From assembly GCA_013375355.1 (NCBI GenBank), contig JABXJV010000485.1, positions 1 to 25,558 of the forward strand: a stretch of 25,558 nucleotides of DNA, written 5' to 3'. This document shows positions 1-8,596 of the stretch, one piece after another (position 1 is the first letter of the stretch; every line of letters begins with the position of its first letter). The translations under genes were made by a program, and so were the position numbers. The notes below the pieces were generated by a model. That model was not told the DNA's origin, ran no database searches, and saw nothing but the letters and a program-made list of their open reading frames with translations. The DNA comes from Candidatus Helarchaeota archaeon. Its GTDB lineage: Archaea > Asgardarchaeota > Lokiarchaeia > Helarchaeales > JABXJV01.

Positions 1-595
1 ATTTTTCTCGATCTTTTCCGCGTACTTCATTTCCTATTGCTGTTGCAGCAGCATCAGCAAGTGTTGCATTATCCGCAAATGCTATAGCGGCATCTGCAAC
101 ACCAAAACTGAAAGCATGACCAACAGTTCCTGAGCTTGTTCCTATTCCTATTGGAAAATCCTTTGGTTTTAGTCTAAACCCAATTTTTTCAGATAAAATA
201 GACTCGCACGCATAAATCCCAACATCTATTTGGATATTTGAATAAGCACTTATCTCCCCTCCATTCTCAACAACACAAACCTTAGCTCCAATTTTCCGCA
301 TAACATCCATTCCCAAATCAGCTAATGCACCAGCAACTGCAGCCATAGGTCCAACTTCCGATTTTTCTGCAGCTAGAGCCATCATTCTTATTAATAAAGG
401 AGCATCCTTACTAACCTTAACTGGTTTAAAAGAAGTTTTAAAATCGGGATATTTCTTGATATAACGCTCTAGGATCTCACGATTCTTTTTAATAGATTTA
501 ATTGCCTCATTTATGGCGAGCTTTAGGTCAGTCTTAATAAAAATATCACTTTCTTTAATACTAATATGGTCGCTATACAAATTTTTCATGGTCAT
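1..595 (-). CDS. UPF0280 family protein (ApbE-like), C-terminus beyond window
   Basis: This minus-strand reading frame is open to the left edge, so about 198 N-terminal residues are visible and the C-terminus is missing. The frame starts at ATG 595 (M-T-M-K) or at a second ATG at 589; neither has a clear Shine-Dalgarno. The segment G-T-S-S-G-T-V-G-H-A-F-S-F-G followed by A-D-A-A-A-T-A-I-G-N is the hallmark of the UPF0280/COG2122 family. That family is related to the FAD:protein FMN transferase ApbE fold and is common in archaea and methanogens. A preceding segment V-G-P-M-A-A-V-A-G-A-L-A-D also fits. The biochemical role of UPF0280 is not settled, so I claim only the family. It is followed 75 bases later by the ABC exporter pair on the same strand. 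Confidence 0.85.
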   Translation of the reverse strand, partial: MTMKNLYSDHISIKESDIFIKTDLKLAINEAIKSIKKNREILERYIKKYPDFKTSFKPVKVSKDAPLLIRMMALAAEKSEVGPMAAVAGALADLGMDVMRKIGAKVCVVENGGEISAYSNIQIDVGIYACESILSEKIGFRLKPKDFPIGIGTSSGTVGHAFSFGVADAAIAFADNATLADAAATAIGNEVRGKDREK

Positions 596-670
596 TACTA
601 CTATTAATTTTCTATCTCAAATGAGCTACAAACACACATATTTTTTATTGGATGAAATTATTAACCTTAT

Positions 671-2818
671 TTATGACTGAATTTCGATTAAAGTTTTTTC
701 AACCAGCTTCTTATATTTCCCATTCAATTCTAATAATTGTTCGTGTGTTCCTTTCTCTATTATTTTACCTTGATCGAGAACAATAATTTGATCCGCATTT
801 TTGATGGTACTTAGTCTGTGGGCGATTATGATTGTTGTTCGATTTTTTCGTATTTTATCCAATGCTTCTTGGATTAATAACTCGGAATAGGGGTCTACAG
901 AACTCGTGGCTTCATCGAGAATAAGTATTTTCGGGTCATTTATCAAAGCACGCGCAAATGCGATGAGTTGTCGTTGACCAATTGATATATTCGTTCCATT
1001 TTCAATTAATTGAGTTTCATACTTTTCTGGCATTAATTCGATAAAGTCATGGAGTTTTAATAGCTTGGATATTTCTAACATTTTAGATTCAGCATTAATA
1101 TCATTATCTTTAAATCCATATAGCAAGTTTTCCTTTATTGAGCCTTCGAATAGAAAGTTATCTTGTGGTACAAGTCCGATATTGTCTCGTAAATCTTTTT
1201 TTGTAACGTTTTTAATATTTATTCCATCAATCAAAATTTCTCCTTCTTGAATATCATAAAATCTACATAATAATTTTATTAAAGTAGTTTTTCCTACGCC
1301 AGTTTCACCAGCAATTGCTAATGTTTGGCCTTCAGGTACATTAAGGTCGAAGTTCTTAAAAATGGGTCCTCGAGATTTTTTGTGCTCGATTAAACGTCTT
1401 TGTTCGTTTATCAACTCTTGAACATTTTTTGGAAATTGATTAAATACATTTTGCCCAATTTTAGCTATACATAACCTCATTAATAGTCCTTTCCAAGCTT
1501 TTGCAGGTGGACCTCTTCTACCACCTGATCCCATTTCTCCCGTGCTTAAATCCATTGATTTTTGAATGTTAAGCATTTTTCCGAGTTTTTGAGCTATTTG
1601 GATTAAAGTTTCTTCGTCTAGTTCGACCATTTGCGATTTTTTACTACTCATTAGAAGTTTAAATTGCGGATTCTTAAGAGATTTGGAATCGGTGGTTGGA
1701 TAAATAAATGTCACGTTTTTAAAATCCACTTGCCAATTGATATTTTTTAATTCAATGGGATGTTCAGGATCCGGAAGGGAAACATCCTCATTTAATAGAA
1801 GGTATATTCTCTCAGATGCCGCCAAGGAACTTTCAATAATATTAGTTGCTAGGGTTATTGCCATTATTGGTCTGAAAAATTTTGTAAGATAGTTCAAGAA
1901 TGCTACAAATACTCCTGTTGTAATGACGAGCCCAAAAAATGAAATTTGGCCAAAAGTAAATCCACCGTATATAAAAACAATGAGTATAGTGAAAAAAGTG
2001 GAAATCAGTTCAACAAATGGGAAAAAAACAGAAACCATTTTATGAATTTTTAAATTTATTAGATAATTTTCAAGATTTACTTTATCAAATTCGGCTAATG
2101 CTGCTTCTTCTCTACCAAATGCTTTTATTATTTTTGCCCCTGCAATATTTTCCTGTAATGCGGATGTCACTTTGCTTATCTTTTTTCTTGATATCATAAA
2201 CGATGCTTTTAAGGATTTTTGAAATACCCATGCTGTAATTAGATAAATGGGAATTATTAGGAGCGATACTAAAGCAAGAGCTGGGCTTAAAACAAACATG
2301 AAACCAATTATCAAGCCTAAACTTAATAATTGCGAAATTATAATTAATAAATAATGTCCAACAAATTCATTCAGTAAATCAACATCATTGGTACAAATAC
2401 TAATGATATCTCCTGATAAATGTTGATCAAAATAACTCATTGACATATCTTGAAGATGATTAAATAAGTCTGTTCGAACTTTATACATTACTTTTTGACC
2501 GAGAGTTCCAAATTTTAATTGAACTAAATATTCAAACGTAAATGTTCCAATTAATGAAATTATGTAAATTATTGTCCAATTGAGAATGAATTGAGAATTT
2601 CCCGCGAAGAAGACACCATTATCAATGATTATTTGAATTATTAGTGGTAAACTGGATTGGATCAACATTAAGAATACGAGGAATATATTAACTCTTATCA
2701 AGGTTTTTTTATATGGTTTTAGATAGGAGAAAATCCAACTTAACAATGTTTTGGATGAAAGTTTCCTCCCTCTATCACCAAATAATGAACGTAATCCTCC
2801 CTTTGGTCTCATACTCAA
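671..2818 (-). CDS. ABC exporter half-transporter, consensus-site subunit with NBD insertion
   Basis: This is a 715-residue fused permease and ATPase of the multidrug/lipid exporter (ABCB/MsbA-like) type. About six membrane helices span residues 40-325 and are followed by a nucleotide-binding domain. Walker A is G-E-T-G-V-G-K-T (504-511), the signature is I-S-I-G-Q (611-615), Walker B is I-L-I-L-D-E with catalytic E636, and the switch histidine is H667. The signature deviates from LSGGQ, as in the partner chain of heterodimeric exporters. About 105 extra residues (roughly 376-483) separate the first NBD strand (F-I-Y-P-T) from I-F-K-N-F; most relatives have under ten there. The TTG at 2818 is the better start because GGAGGT lies 9 bases upstream; the ATG at 2812 is 15 bases away. 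The TTG overlaps the stop codon of the upstream subunit gene, implying coupled translation. Substrate is unknown. Confidence 0.92.
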   Translation of the reverse strand: MSMRPKGGLRSLFGDRGRKLSSKTLLSWIFSYLKPYKKTLIRVNIFLVFLMLIQSSLPLIIQIIIDNGVFFAGNSQFILNWTIIYIISLIGTFTFEYLVQLKFGTLGQKVMYKVRTDLFNHLQDMSMSYFDQHLSGDIISICTNDVDLLNEFVGHYLLIIISQLLSLGLIIGFMFVLSPALALVSLLIIPIYLITAWVFQKSLKASFMISRKKISKVTSALQENIAGAKIIKAFGREEAALAEFDKVNLENYLINLKIHKMVSVFFPFVELISTFFTILIVFIYGGFTFGQISFFGLVITTGVFVAFLNYLTKFFRPIMAITLATNIIESSLAASERIYLLLNEDVSLPDPEHPIELKNINWQVDFKNVTFIYPTTDSKSLKNPQFKLLMSSKKSQMVELDEETLIQIAQKLGKMLNIQKSMDLSTGEMGSGGRRGPPAKAWKGLLMRLCIAKIGQNVFNQFPKNVQELINEQRRLIEHKKSRGPIFKNFDLNVPEGQTLAIAGETGVGKTTLIKLLCRFYDIQEGEILIDGINIKNVTKKDLRDNIGLVPQDNFLFEGSIKENLLYGFKDNDINAESKMLEISKLLKLHDFIELMPEKYETQLIENGTNISIGQRQLIAFARALINDPKILILDEATSSVDPYSELLIQEALDKIRKNRTTIIIAHRLSTIKNADQIIVLDQGKIIEKGTHEQLLELNGKYKKLVEKTLIEIQS

Positions 2819-4611
2819 TTTTCTGAAACCTCCAAGTCATCCTTTTTTGGTATTTCCTTATTTTGTATGTTTTTTCTCTTGCTATATAACGTGGAATAGA
2901 TTTGTTGATAAAATGAATTTTCTCGCAATAATGTTTCATGAGGTCCTGAGCCTATAATTCGGCCATTGTCTAAAATAATAATTAAATCTGCATTTCTAAT
3001 TGTAGAAAGTCTTTGTGTGATTATGAACGTGGTTCTATCTCTTATTAGTGATTCAAGCGATTTTTGGAGGTTAAATTCGGTCTCTACATCAACGGATGAA
3101 GTAACGTCATCTAAAATCAGTATATCTGGTTTGATAATCAATGCTCTAGCAATAGTTACTCTTTGTTTTTGCCCTCCTGATAACCGGATTCCTCGTTCTC
3201 CCACCAGTGTTTCATATTGGTTCGGTAGACTCATTATAAAATCATGAATTTGAGCGATTTTTGCAGCTTCGATAACTTCTTCCATTGAGACTTGACCTTC
3301 TCTGCCTAGAGTAATGTTTTCATGAATACTTCGATTAAATAAGAAGGTTTCTTGAGAAACGATTCCAATTCTTATTCTTAAATCACCCAAATTGTAATCT
3401 TTTACATTTATCCCGTCAATAATGATCTGACCTTCATTGACGTCGTAAAATCTTGGTAATAAATTAATAAATGTGCTTTTTCCGCTGCCTGAGGTCCCAA
3501 TTATCGCTACAGTCGTACTAGGAGGAATGTGAAAGTTAATATCTTTTAGGATCAATTTATTTGAAGTGTAACCGAAACTTACGTTATCAAAAATAACATT
3601 CCCCTCCAATTTTTCAATTGAAATAGGATTTATATTTTCTTTAATGTCCGGAACTGATTCTATAACTTCTTTTACACGAGTTAAAGATGCTTCAGCTTGG
3701 ATATAAATAACTAAAATATTACCGATAAAATTTAGCGGAAAACTAACCATTAAAGTATAAGACTGGAATGCAATCAGCTTTCCGAGCCGCATTGAACCTG
3801 AGATAACTAATAATCCTCCGAAATATATAGTCAAAATTGTAAGAACACCAACGATCATTATATTAGAAGCTAGTAAAAGAGCTCGTATATTAATCGCTTT
3901 CTTGCTTTCAATCAAAAAATCGCGATTATTTATATCAAATTTTTTTAATTCTGAGTCTTGGTTATTGAAAATTTTAACTACATCTGCCCCTATTATATTT
4001 TCATGTATTATATTGGTAATTTCCCCGAACGATTGTCGGCTTCTAATTAAGTAGGGTCTAATTTTTCTCGCAAGTATAAATGAATAAAAGAATGTAATTG
4101 GGATAACTAACCAAAATATCCATGCCAATCTCATATCTAAAAGATTAACAGCAATTAATAGTCCCCCCAATAAAATCGTTGTTCGTATTAAATTTGAAAA
4201 TCCAAAACCAAACATCCGGGTAGTTTGCTCAACATCTGATGTCGCTCTGCTGATTAATTGACCTGTCTCGTTTTTATCAAAATAACTAAACGATTGTTTA
4301 TTGATAGAGCCATAGATATCTTTCCGTAAATAATACAAGCTCCGGCCATTAGCGATAGACAGGAAATATCTAGCTACTCCGGTTAAAGTAAATACTAGTA
4401 TGGCTAAGATAATCATCGAAATTATGTTTCCTATTAAAGTATTAAATGTGAAATTAAAATTTGGAGTGATTAGATTATTAATGATGAATTCTGTATACCT
4501 TGGAATCATTAAATTAATAAAGGTCGCCGTTGATAGTATTGTAATCGCACAGATCATATGCGGCTTACTTTTAAAAGGATATTTCAATACCATGCTGAAT
4601 GTGGACATCAT
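2815..4611 (-). CDS. ABC exporter half-transporter, degenerate-site subunit
   Basis: This 598-residue protein has an ABC exporter membrane domain (about six helices, residues 20-310) followed by a nucleotide-binding domain. Walker A is G-T-S-G-S-G-K-S (372-379), the Q-loop is Q420 and the signature is a canonical L-S-G-G-Q (477-481). Two catalytic positions are changed: the Walker B glutamate is Asp (D502 in I-L-I-L-D-D) and the switch histidine is Gln (Q533 in I-T-Q-R-L-S). In heterodimeric exporters such as TM287/288, exactly these Glu-to-Asp and His-to-Gln changes mark the subunit with the degenerate ATP site. Together with the next gene this should form one heterodimeric exporter with one working and one regulatory ATP site. 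It starts at ATG 4611 (a second ATG follows directly) behind a weak AAGAG. The stop overlaps the downstream gene. Confidence 0.93.
   Translation of the reverse strand: MMSTFSMVLKYPFKSKPHMICAITILSTATFINLMIPRYTEFIINNLITPNFNFTFNTLIGNIISMIILAILVFTLTGVARYFLSIANGRSLYYLRKDIYGSINKQSFSYFDKNETGQLISRATSDVEQTTRMFGFGFSNLIRTTILLGGLLIAVNLLDMRLAWIFWLVIPITFFYSFILARKIRPYLIRSRQSFGEITNIIHENIIGADVVKIFNNQDSELKKFDINNRDFLIESKKAINIRALLLASNIMIVGVLTILTIYFGGLLVISGSMRLGKLIAFQSYTLMVSFPLNFIGNILVIYIQAEASLTRVKEVIESVPDIKENINPISIEKLEGNVIFDNVSFGYTSNKLILKDINFHIPPSTTVAIIGTSGSGKSTFINLLPRFYDVNEGQIIIDGINVKDYNLGDLRIRIGIVSQETFLFNRSIHENITLGREGQVSMEEVIEAAKIAQIHDFIMSLPNQYETLVGERGIRLSGGQKQRVTIARALIIKPDILILDDVTSSVDVETEFNLQKSLESLIRDRTTFIITQRLSTIRNADLIIILDNGRIIGSGPHETLLRENSFYQQIYSTLYSKRKNIQNKEIPKKDDLEVSEN
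2828..2833 (-). promoter_or_regulatory. Shine-Dalgarno that selects the TTG start of the second ABC gene
   Basis: GGAGGT on the minus strand, inside the 3' end of the upstream ABC gene. It is 9 bases before TTG 2818 and 15 bases before ATG 2812, so spacing favours TTG. Confidence 0.7.
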
Positions 4612-4721
4612 TAATGCTCTTTAATTAGAATTAAAATAAACTCAGTATTTAATATCAAGAATCCATTAACTATTTACTCGTTATCAAACAAAAAAAGATT
4701 TCATTAATTAATTTAGATTTT

Positions 4722-5654
4722 TCATTTTTTATTTGGTCTTATCTTTAACCCAAAAAGGTCGGCAGCATTTTTTCCTAAAATATTTTTCCTATCTTCATCC
4801 TCTAAGCTTGGGAATCCAAATGGTCTCATGAGTAAAGGAAGTTTTGCGCTTCTAATTTTATGGAGCCACTCTTTAAGGGGAACTACATTTTCGAAAAATG
4901 GCCAATTACTACCAAAAAACATATTTTCGGATCCATAAAGTGTTTTTGCCATCCCTAATGGCTGGACGAGAAACATATCAGGCATCTTGTTAACCATAAA
5001 TTGTGTAGAAAAACCTGAGATTTCTCCATATACATGACTTAAATGACGTATCGCTATAATCATTACAGTCTGACCCATTGCCATGCCGATCGGTGCTATA
5101 ACAAATTTTACATCAGGATATTTCATTAGTGCATCATCAAGAGTAAAGGGGTCGATATATTTAAGGGCGAATGGCATTGGTACAAGTTCAAAATCATGAA
5201 TTATTATAGGAATTTTTAACTCACGAGCAAGGTCATAAAGGGGAGTTACAATTTTATCATTTAGATAAAAGCCAGTTGTAGGAGTTAAGACCAAACCTTT
5301 TAAGCCTTGTTCAATTCCATATTTGATTAAATCTAATGCTTTCTCTCCATGTCTGGGATCGACACCCACCAATCCGATAAATTTATCGTTATATTCATCA
5401 CAGCTCTTAACTATATAATTAATATAATCTTCGATAGATATTGCCATTTTCGCTTCCGTAAACGAATAATCTGTAACGAATATAACCGCCTTATCAATTT
5501 CCGCTTCATCCAAATCTTCAATTAAATTATTTGGATCTGCTTTATATTGGTTAGTATCTATTTGTGCTATTTCCGAAAAATTATTCAGATATTTTTTATA
5601 ACCTGGAGAAAGCATTTCCTCGGTCCAAATGTGTGTGTGGAAGTCAATAATCAT
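4722..5654 (-). CDS. Amidohydrolase-2 fold protein with altered metal site
   Basis: This 310-residue protein begins M-I-I-D-F-H-T-H, the HxH metal motif (H6, H8) of the amidohydrolase superfamily, PF04909 type (ACMSD-like and TIM-barrel decarboxylases or hydrolases). A third ligand, H153, sits in I-P-I-I-I-H-D-F. The usual A-H-x-G motif after strand 6 reads F-V-I-A-P-I-G, so the His is Pro188. The usual G-S/T-D-W/Y-P motif reads F-F-G-S-N-W-P, so the catalytic Asp is Asn250. It may therefore be inactive, use fewer metals, or belong to a diverged subfamily. The start at ATG 5654 is supported by GAGGT six bases upstream (5661-5665). It is divergent from the RNase PH gene. Substrate unknown; family call firm, activity uncertain. 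Confidence 0.83.
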   Translation of the reverse strand: MIIDFHTHIWTEEMLSPGYKKYLNNFSEIAQIDTNQYKADPNNLIEDLDEAEIDKAVIFVTDYSFTEAKMAISIEDYINYIVKSCDEYNDKFIGLVGVDPRHGEKALDLIKYGIEQGLKGLVLTPTTGFYLNDKIVTPLYDLARELKIPIIIHDFELVPMPFALKYIDPFTLDDALMKYPDVKFVIAPIGMAMGQTVMIIAIRHLSHVYGEISGFSTQFMVNKMPDMFLVQPLGMAKTLYGSENMFFGSNWPFFENVVPLKEWLHKIRSAKLPLLMRPFGFPSLEDEDRKNILGKNAADLFGLKIRPNKK

Positions 5655-5775
5655 AAAAAAACCTCATTTTTATAGGACCCTTAGGCATAATAATTAATAA
5701 TTGAAAACTTTTAATTTAACAATTAGCAAATTAGTTTTATTTAATACAATTTTATAAATTAAGGAAATTTTGTAA

Positions 5776-6498
5776 ATGGAAAGAGAAGATAAGAGAAAGT
5801 TTGATGAATTACGCACTGTGAAAATACAAAGGAATTTTGTTAAATTTCCAGAAGGTAGTGTGTTGATAGAATTTGGGGATACTAAAGTTCTTTGTTGTGC
5901 AAGCGTTCTCGAAAGAGTACCACCATGGATGATTGGTAAAGGAAGTGGGTGGTTGACAGCCCAATACTCCATGCTTCCACGAGCCACGCATACGAGAAAC
6001 GAGAGGGAAAGTAGGATTGGTCATATACATGGCAGAACAATGGAGATATCGAGATTAATTGGTAGATCTTTAAGAGCTGCTATTGATCTTGACAAATTAG
6101 GGGAAAGATCCATTTATATTGATTGTGATGTTATTCAAGCAGATGGAGGGACACGAACAGCATCTATTACAGGGGCCTTTATCGCACTTTATGATGCAAT
6201 CACTCATTTAATTGAGAATAATATAATTTTTGAAAACCCAATTAAAGAGTTTGTCGCTGCAACAAGTGCAGGAATTTCAGATAGTCAGATTCTTCTTGAC
6301 TTAAATTATCAGGAAGATTCTATGGTTGATGTTGATTTTAATTGCGTTATGACTGAATCAGGGAAATTTGTTGAGATTCAAGCAACTGCTGAAATTGAAC
6401 CTTTTTCTCGAGAACTTTTGGATGAAGTATTAAAAGTTGCCGAAAAAGGTATAAAAACTTTAATTGAAAAACAAAAAGAAGCTTTAAAATTAATCTAA
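5776..6498 (+). CDS. rph: RNase PH, bacterial type
   Basis: This 240-residue phosphorolytic 3'-5' exoribonuclease trims tRNA 3' ends. Segments such as [47 protein letters not shown] and [14 protein letters not shown] match bacterial RNase PH. Archaeal exosome Rrp41 lacks the R-A-T-H-T-R-N stretch and reads V-L-Q-A-D-A-G-T-R in the last block, so I call rph rather than rrp41. Length is the usual ~240 residues and the key motifs look intact. ATG 5776 follows an A-A-G-G-A-A Shine-Dalgarno about 10 bases upstream. The stop TAA (6496-6498) overlaps the stop of the convergent CooC-like gene. A bacterial-type gene in an archaeal context suggests transfer. Confidence 0.93.
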   Translation: MEREDKRKFDELRTVKIQRNFVKFPEGSVLIEFGDTKVLCCASVLERVPPWMIGKGSGWLTAQYSMLPRATHTRNERESRIGHIHGRTMEISRLIGRSLRAAIDLDKLGERSIYIDCDVIQADGGTRTASITGAFIALYDAITHLIENNIIFENPIKEFVAATSAGISDSQILLDLNYQEDSMVDVDFNCVMTESGKFVEIQATAEIEPFSRELLDEVLKVAEKGIKTLIEKQKEALKLI

Positions 6499-7277
6499 AG
6501 TTCGATACCAATATTTTTTAGAATCTTTTCAACAGCCTTTATAGTAGGGCTATCCTCAGGGAGATCTTTTAAAGTTCCACCAGAATTATCTAAATCAGTA
6601 ATGTAAGGATCCTCAGGAATTAATCCTAATATATTTAAACCAACTTTTTTCGCATAATTTTGAATGGATTCTGCTGAATCTTTTACCCTATTAATTACAA
6701 GTCCTGTATTTTTACTTTGAGTAAATTTTGCGGACGCCTTACTTATTGCTTCAGCAGTTTGTACTCCCCTTATAGTCGAATCTGAAACCATAATTAATGT
6801 ATCAATACTTTTTATCACTTTTCTATTAATATGCTCTAAACCTGCCTCACAGTCAATTAACATAATATCAAAATGTTTGGATAAAACTTCAATGCTTTTT
6901 CTTAATAATACATTAGCGGGACAAAAACAGCCAGGTCCTTCAGGGCGACCCATTGCTAACAATGAAAAATCCTTCCCTTCAATTAATGCATCAAATACTT
7001 TGTAATCTAAAGTTCTGACCATTTCTTCTTTTTCTTCTGTTATTTTTCTGCCAGCTACTTCTATTATCTCATTTCGTATATCTTCTAAAGTTAGTTCAAC
7101 ATTTAAACCTAAAATTCTCGCTAAGTGAGCCATCGCTGGGTCAGCATCAATTAAAAAAAGTTTATATTTTTTACTTCTAGCAATAATTTTAGCCATTAAT
7201 GCAGTAGTAATAGTCTTTCCAGCCCCTCCTTTTCCCACTACAGCTATTACTCTTTTATTTAGGTTTTTTTTTGCCAA
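6495..7277 (-). CDS. CooC/AcsF-like P-loop ATPase (nickel/CO dehydrogenase maturation type)
   Basis: This 260-residue SIMIBI-class ATPase has a deviant Walker A, G-K-G-G-A-G-K-T (15-22), then F-L-I-D-A-D-P (41-47). It also has the CooC-type [10 protein letters not shown] motif with C117 and C119, the CxC that binds Ni or Zn at the dimer interface in Coo[13 protein letters not shown] is the switch region. CooC proteins supply nickel to CO dehydrogenase; AcsF does so for acetyl-CoA synthase. The CdhC-like gene at 17181 in the same window is a possible link. The start is TTG 7277: GAGGAT (7285-7290) lies 7 bases upstream. It is divergent from the activase gene and convergent with rph, sharing overlapping stop codons. 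The exact client is not determinable here. Confidence 0.88.
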   Translation of the reverse strand: MAKKNLNKRVIAVVGKGGAGKTITTALMAKIIARSKKYKLFLIDADPAMAHLARILGLNVELTLEDIRNEIIEVAGRKITEEKEEMVRTLDYKVFDALIEGKDFSLLAMGRPEGPGCFCPANVLLRKSIEVLSKHFDIMLIDCEAGLEHINRKVIKSIDTLIMVSDSTIRGVQTAEAISKASAKFTQSKNTGLVINRVKDSAESIQNYAKKVGLNILGLIPEDPYITDLDNSGGTLKDLPEDSPTIKAVEKILKNIGIEL

Positions 7278-7284
7278 TTAAATA

Positions 7285-7290
7285 ATCCTC
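7285..7290 (-). promoter_or_regulatory. Shine-Dalgarno for the TTG start of the CooC-like gene
   Basis: GAGGAT on the minus strand, 7 bases before TTG 7277; no in-frame ATG gives a better N-terminus. Confidence 0.65.
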
Positions 7291-7308
7291 AATACAAATC
7301 CTATTCAT

Positions 7309-7410
7309 TAATTAGTTTTACCGATACAAATTATTATAAACTTTTGTAGATTTAAGTCGTCTGGAATGAAAAATTTTGAAATTTATCAGAACTATTACTA
7401 ATTAGTTTTA
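7309..7410. repeat. 12-bp direct repeat in the divergent CooC/activase intergenic region
   Basis: TAATTAGTTTTA occurs at 7309-7320 and again at 7399-7410, 90 bases apart in the same orientation, within the 200-base gap between the divergent CooC-like and activase genes. It could be a pair of operator sites, but an AT-rich 12-mer may recur by chance. Confidence 0.35.
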
Positions 7411-7467
7411 AAAAATGAATTACTAAGTATTATTTGAAGCTTAATTTGTCAATTACTTTTAAAAATT

Positions 7468-7472
7468 GAGGT
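7468..7472 (+). promoter_or_regulatory. Shine-Dalgarno that selects TTG 7480 for the activase
   Basis: GAGGT lies 7 bases before TTG 7480 and only 1 base before ATG 7474, so the TTG is the likelier start. Confidence 0.65.
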
Positions 7473-7479
7473 TATGTAT

Positions 7480-8385
7480 TTGATTGTTGCCGGCATTGAT
7501 GTCGGTTCTCTAACTGGAAAGGCAGTCCTACTCAAATTTGATACTGGAGAAAATCCCGGAGAGCCCGTAATCTTGGCAAGTTCAATAGTACCTACAAGAA
7601 TCCTCCCATCTAAAACATCAAATGATGCAATGGATGAAGTTCTTCAAGAATCAGGCTTGACTCGAGATGATATTAAATTTATTGTAGGAACTGGTTATGG
7701 TCGTGTCCGCGTTCCTTTTGCGAATCAAAACATTTCAGAAATCACTTGTCATGGGCGAGGAGCACATCATTACCTTCCGTCTGTGCGTACTATAGTAGAC
7801 ATTGGAGGCCAAGATTGTAAAGTAATAAAAATTGATAAAACAGGAAAATTAGTGGATTTTGCTATGAACGATAAATGCGCTGCAGGGACAGGTAGATTTT
7901 TAGAAGTTATGGCAAAAGCACTTGAGACTACTCTTGATGAATTAGGGCCATTATCTTTAAAATCTAAACGTCCAGCACTAATAACTTCACAATGTAGCGT
8001 TTTTGCAGAATCAGAGGTAGTCAGTTTAGTTGCAGAAGGTAAAAGAGTCGTAGATATCGTTGCAGGACTACATCAATCAATAGCTAGCCGGACAATGGCA
8101 TTAATTAATAGGGTTGGGTTAGAACCAGATCTTACTATAACAGGGGGTGTAGCGAAAAATATTGGTGTGAAAAAGGCTCTTGAAGAAAAATTGCGAGCAA
8201 TAGTATTGCCGACTGGAATGTTAAGTATGGATGATTTAGTTAAGATTACAGAAGCCAAAATTTTACAAGTCCCTATTGACCCTCAAATAGTCGGTGCTTT
8301 AGGTGCAGCATTGATTGCTAAAGACGAATTATTAAAGAAAACAGCCAAACCTAAGAAAAGAAAATTGAAGAAATGGGATTTTTAA
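7480..8385 (+). CDS. Acyl-CoA dehydratase / benzoyl-CoA reductase activase (BadF/BcrA/HgdC type)
   Basis: This is an ASKHA-fold ATPase of about 301 residues. Family motifs are G-I-D-V-G-S (phosphate 1), D-I-G-G-Q-D (phosphate 2), C-A-A-G-T-G-R-F-L-E and T-G-G-V-A-K-N. The two cysteines that hold the bridging [4Fe-4S] cluster of the activase dimer are C133 (N-D-K-C-A-A-G-T-G) and C172 (S-Q-C-S-V-F-A-E-S). Activases pass one electron, driven by ATP, to a 2-hydroxyacyl-CoA dehydratase or benzoyl-CoA reductase. No such partner lies in this window, so the client is unknown. An ATG at 7474 is one base after GAGGT (7468-7472), too close; the TTG at 7480 is 7 bases from it and gives M-I-V-A-G-I-D-V-G. 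The C-terminal tail is rich in Lys. Confidence 0.92.
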   Translation: MIVAGIDVGSLTGKAVLLKFDTGENPGEPVILASSIVPTRILPSKTSNDAMDEVLQESGLTRDDIKFIVGTGYGRVRVPFANQNISEITCHGRGAHHYLPSVRTIVDIGGQDCKVIKIDKTGKLVDFAMNDKCAAGTGRFLEVMAKALETTLDELGPLSLKSKRPALITSQCSVFAESEVVSLVAEGKRVVDIVAGLHQSIASRTMALINRVGLEPDLTITGGVAKNIGVKKALEEKLRAIVLPTGMLSMDDLVKITEAKILQVPIDPQIVGALGAALIAKDELLKKTAKPKKRKLKKWDF

Positions 8386-8483
8386 ATATTAATTCCAATT
8401 TCGAGTTAAAAATTGAAAAAGCTATTTTTAATAATATCCTCAATCATTATATCTTATAAAATATTAATATAATACGTAATGCC

Positions 8484-8565
8484 ATGATTGAAATTAGAGG
8501 ATTATCAACATCTACAGGAAGAATTAGAAAAAATAAATAAAAAATTAGATCATTTAAAGTTTTAA
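8484..8565 (+). pseudogene. Decayed 3' end of a second leucine-rich-repeat gene
   Basis: From 8488 the frame reads L-K-L-E-D-Y-Q-H-L-Q-E-E-L-E-K-I-N-K-K-L then D-H-L-K-F and TAA at 8563. The last residues of the LRR protein at 8597 read L-K-L-E-D-Y-E-H-L-Q-K-E-I-E-D-L-S-K-K-I then K-D-F-K. The match in sequence, and in distance to the stop codon, shows a common origin. In this copy a TGA stands immediately before the conserved Leu. The ATG at 8484, which corresponds to the Met of S-K-M-E-G-L-K in the intact gene, is out of frame, so an indel has occurred. Nothing like the leucine-rich repeats themselves is visible upstream in 8386-8483. I read it as the residue of a tandem duplicate that was largely deleted. 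Confidence 0.65.
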
Positions 8566-8596
8566 CTAGAAAAATTCAGATTAATAAGGAATATTA

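Noticed and set aside
5694..6030. Minus-strand ORFs opposite rph
   Set aside because: They overlap the conserved start of RNase PH in antisense.
5776..6498. Exosome subunit Rrp41
   Set aside because: The motifs are those of bacterial RNase PH, not Rrp41.
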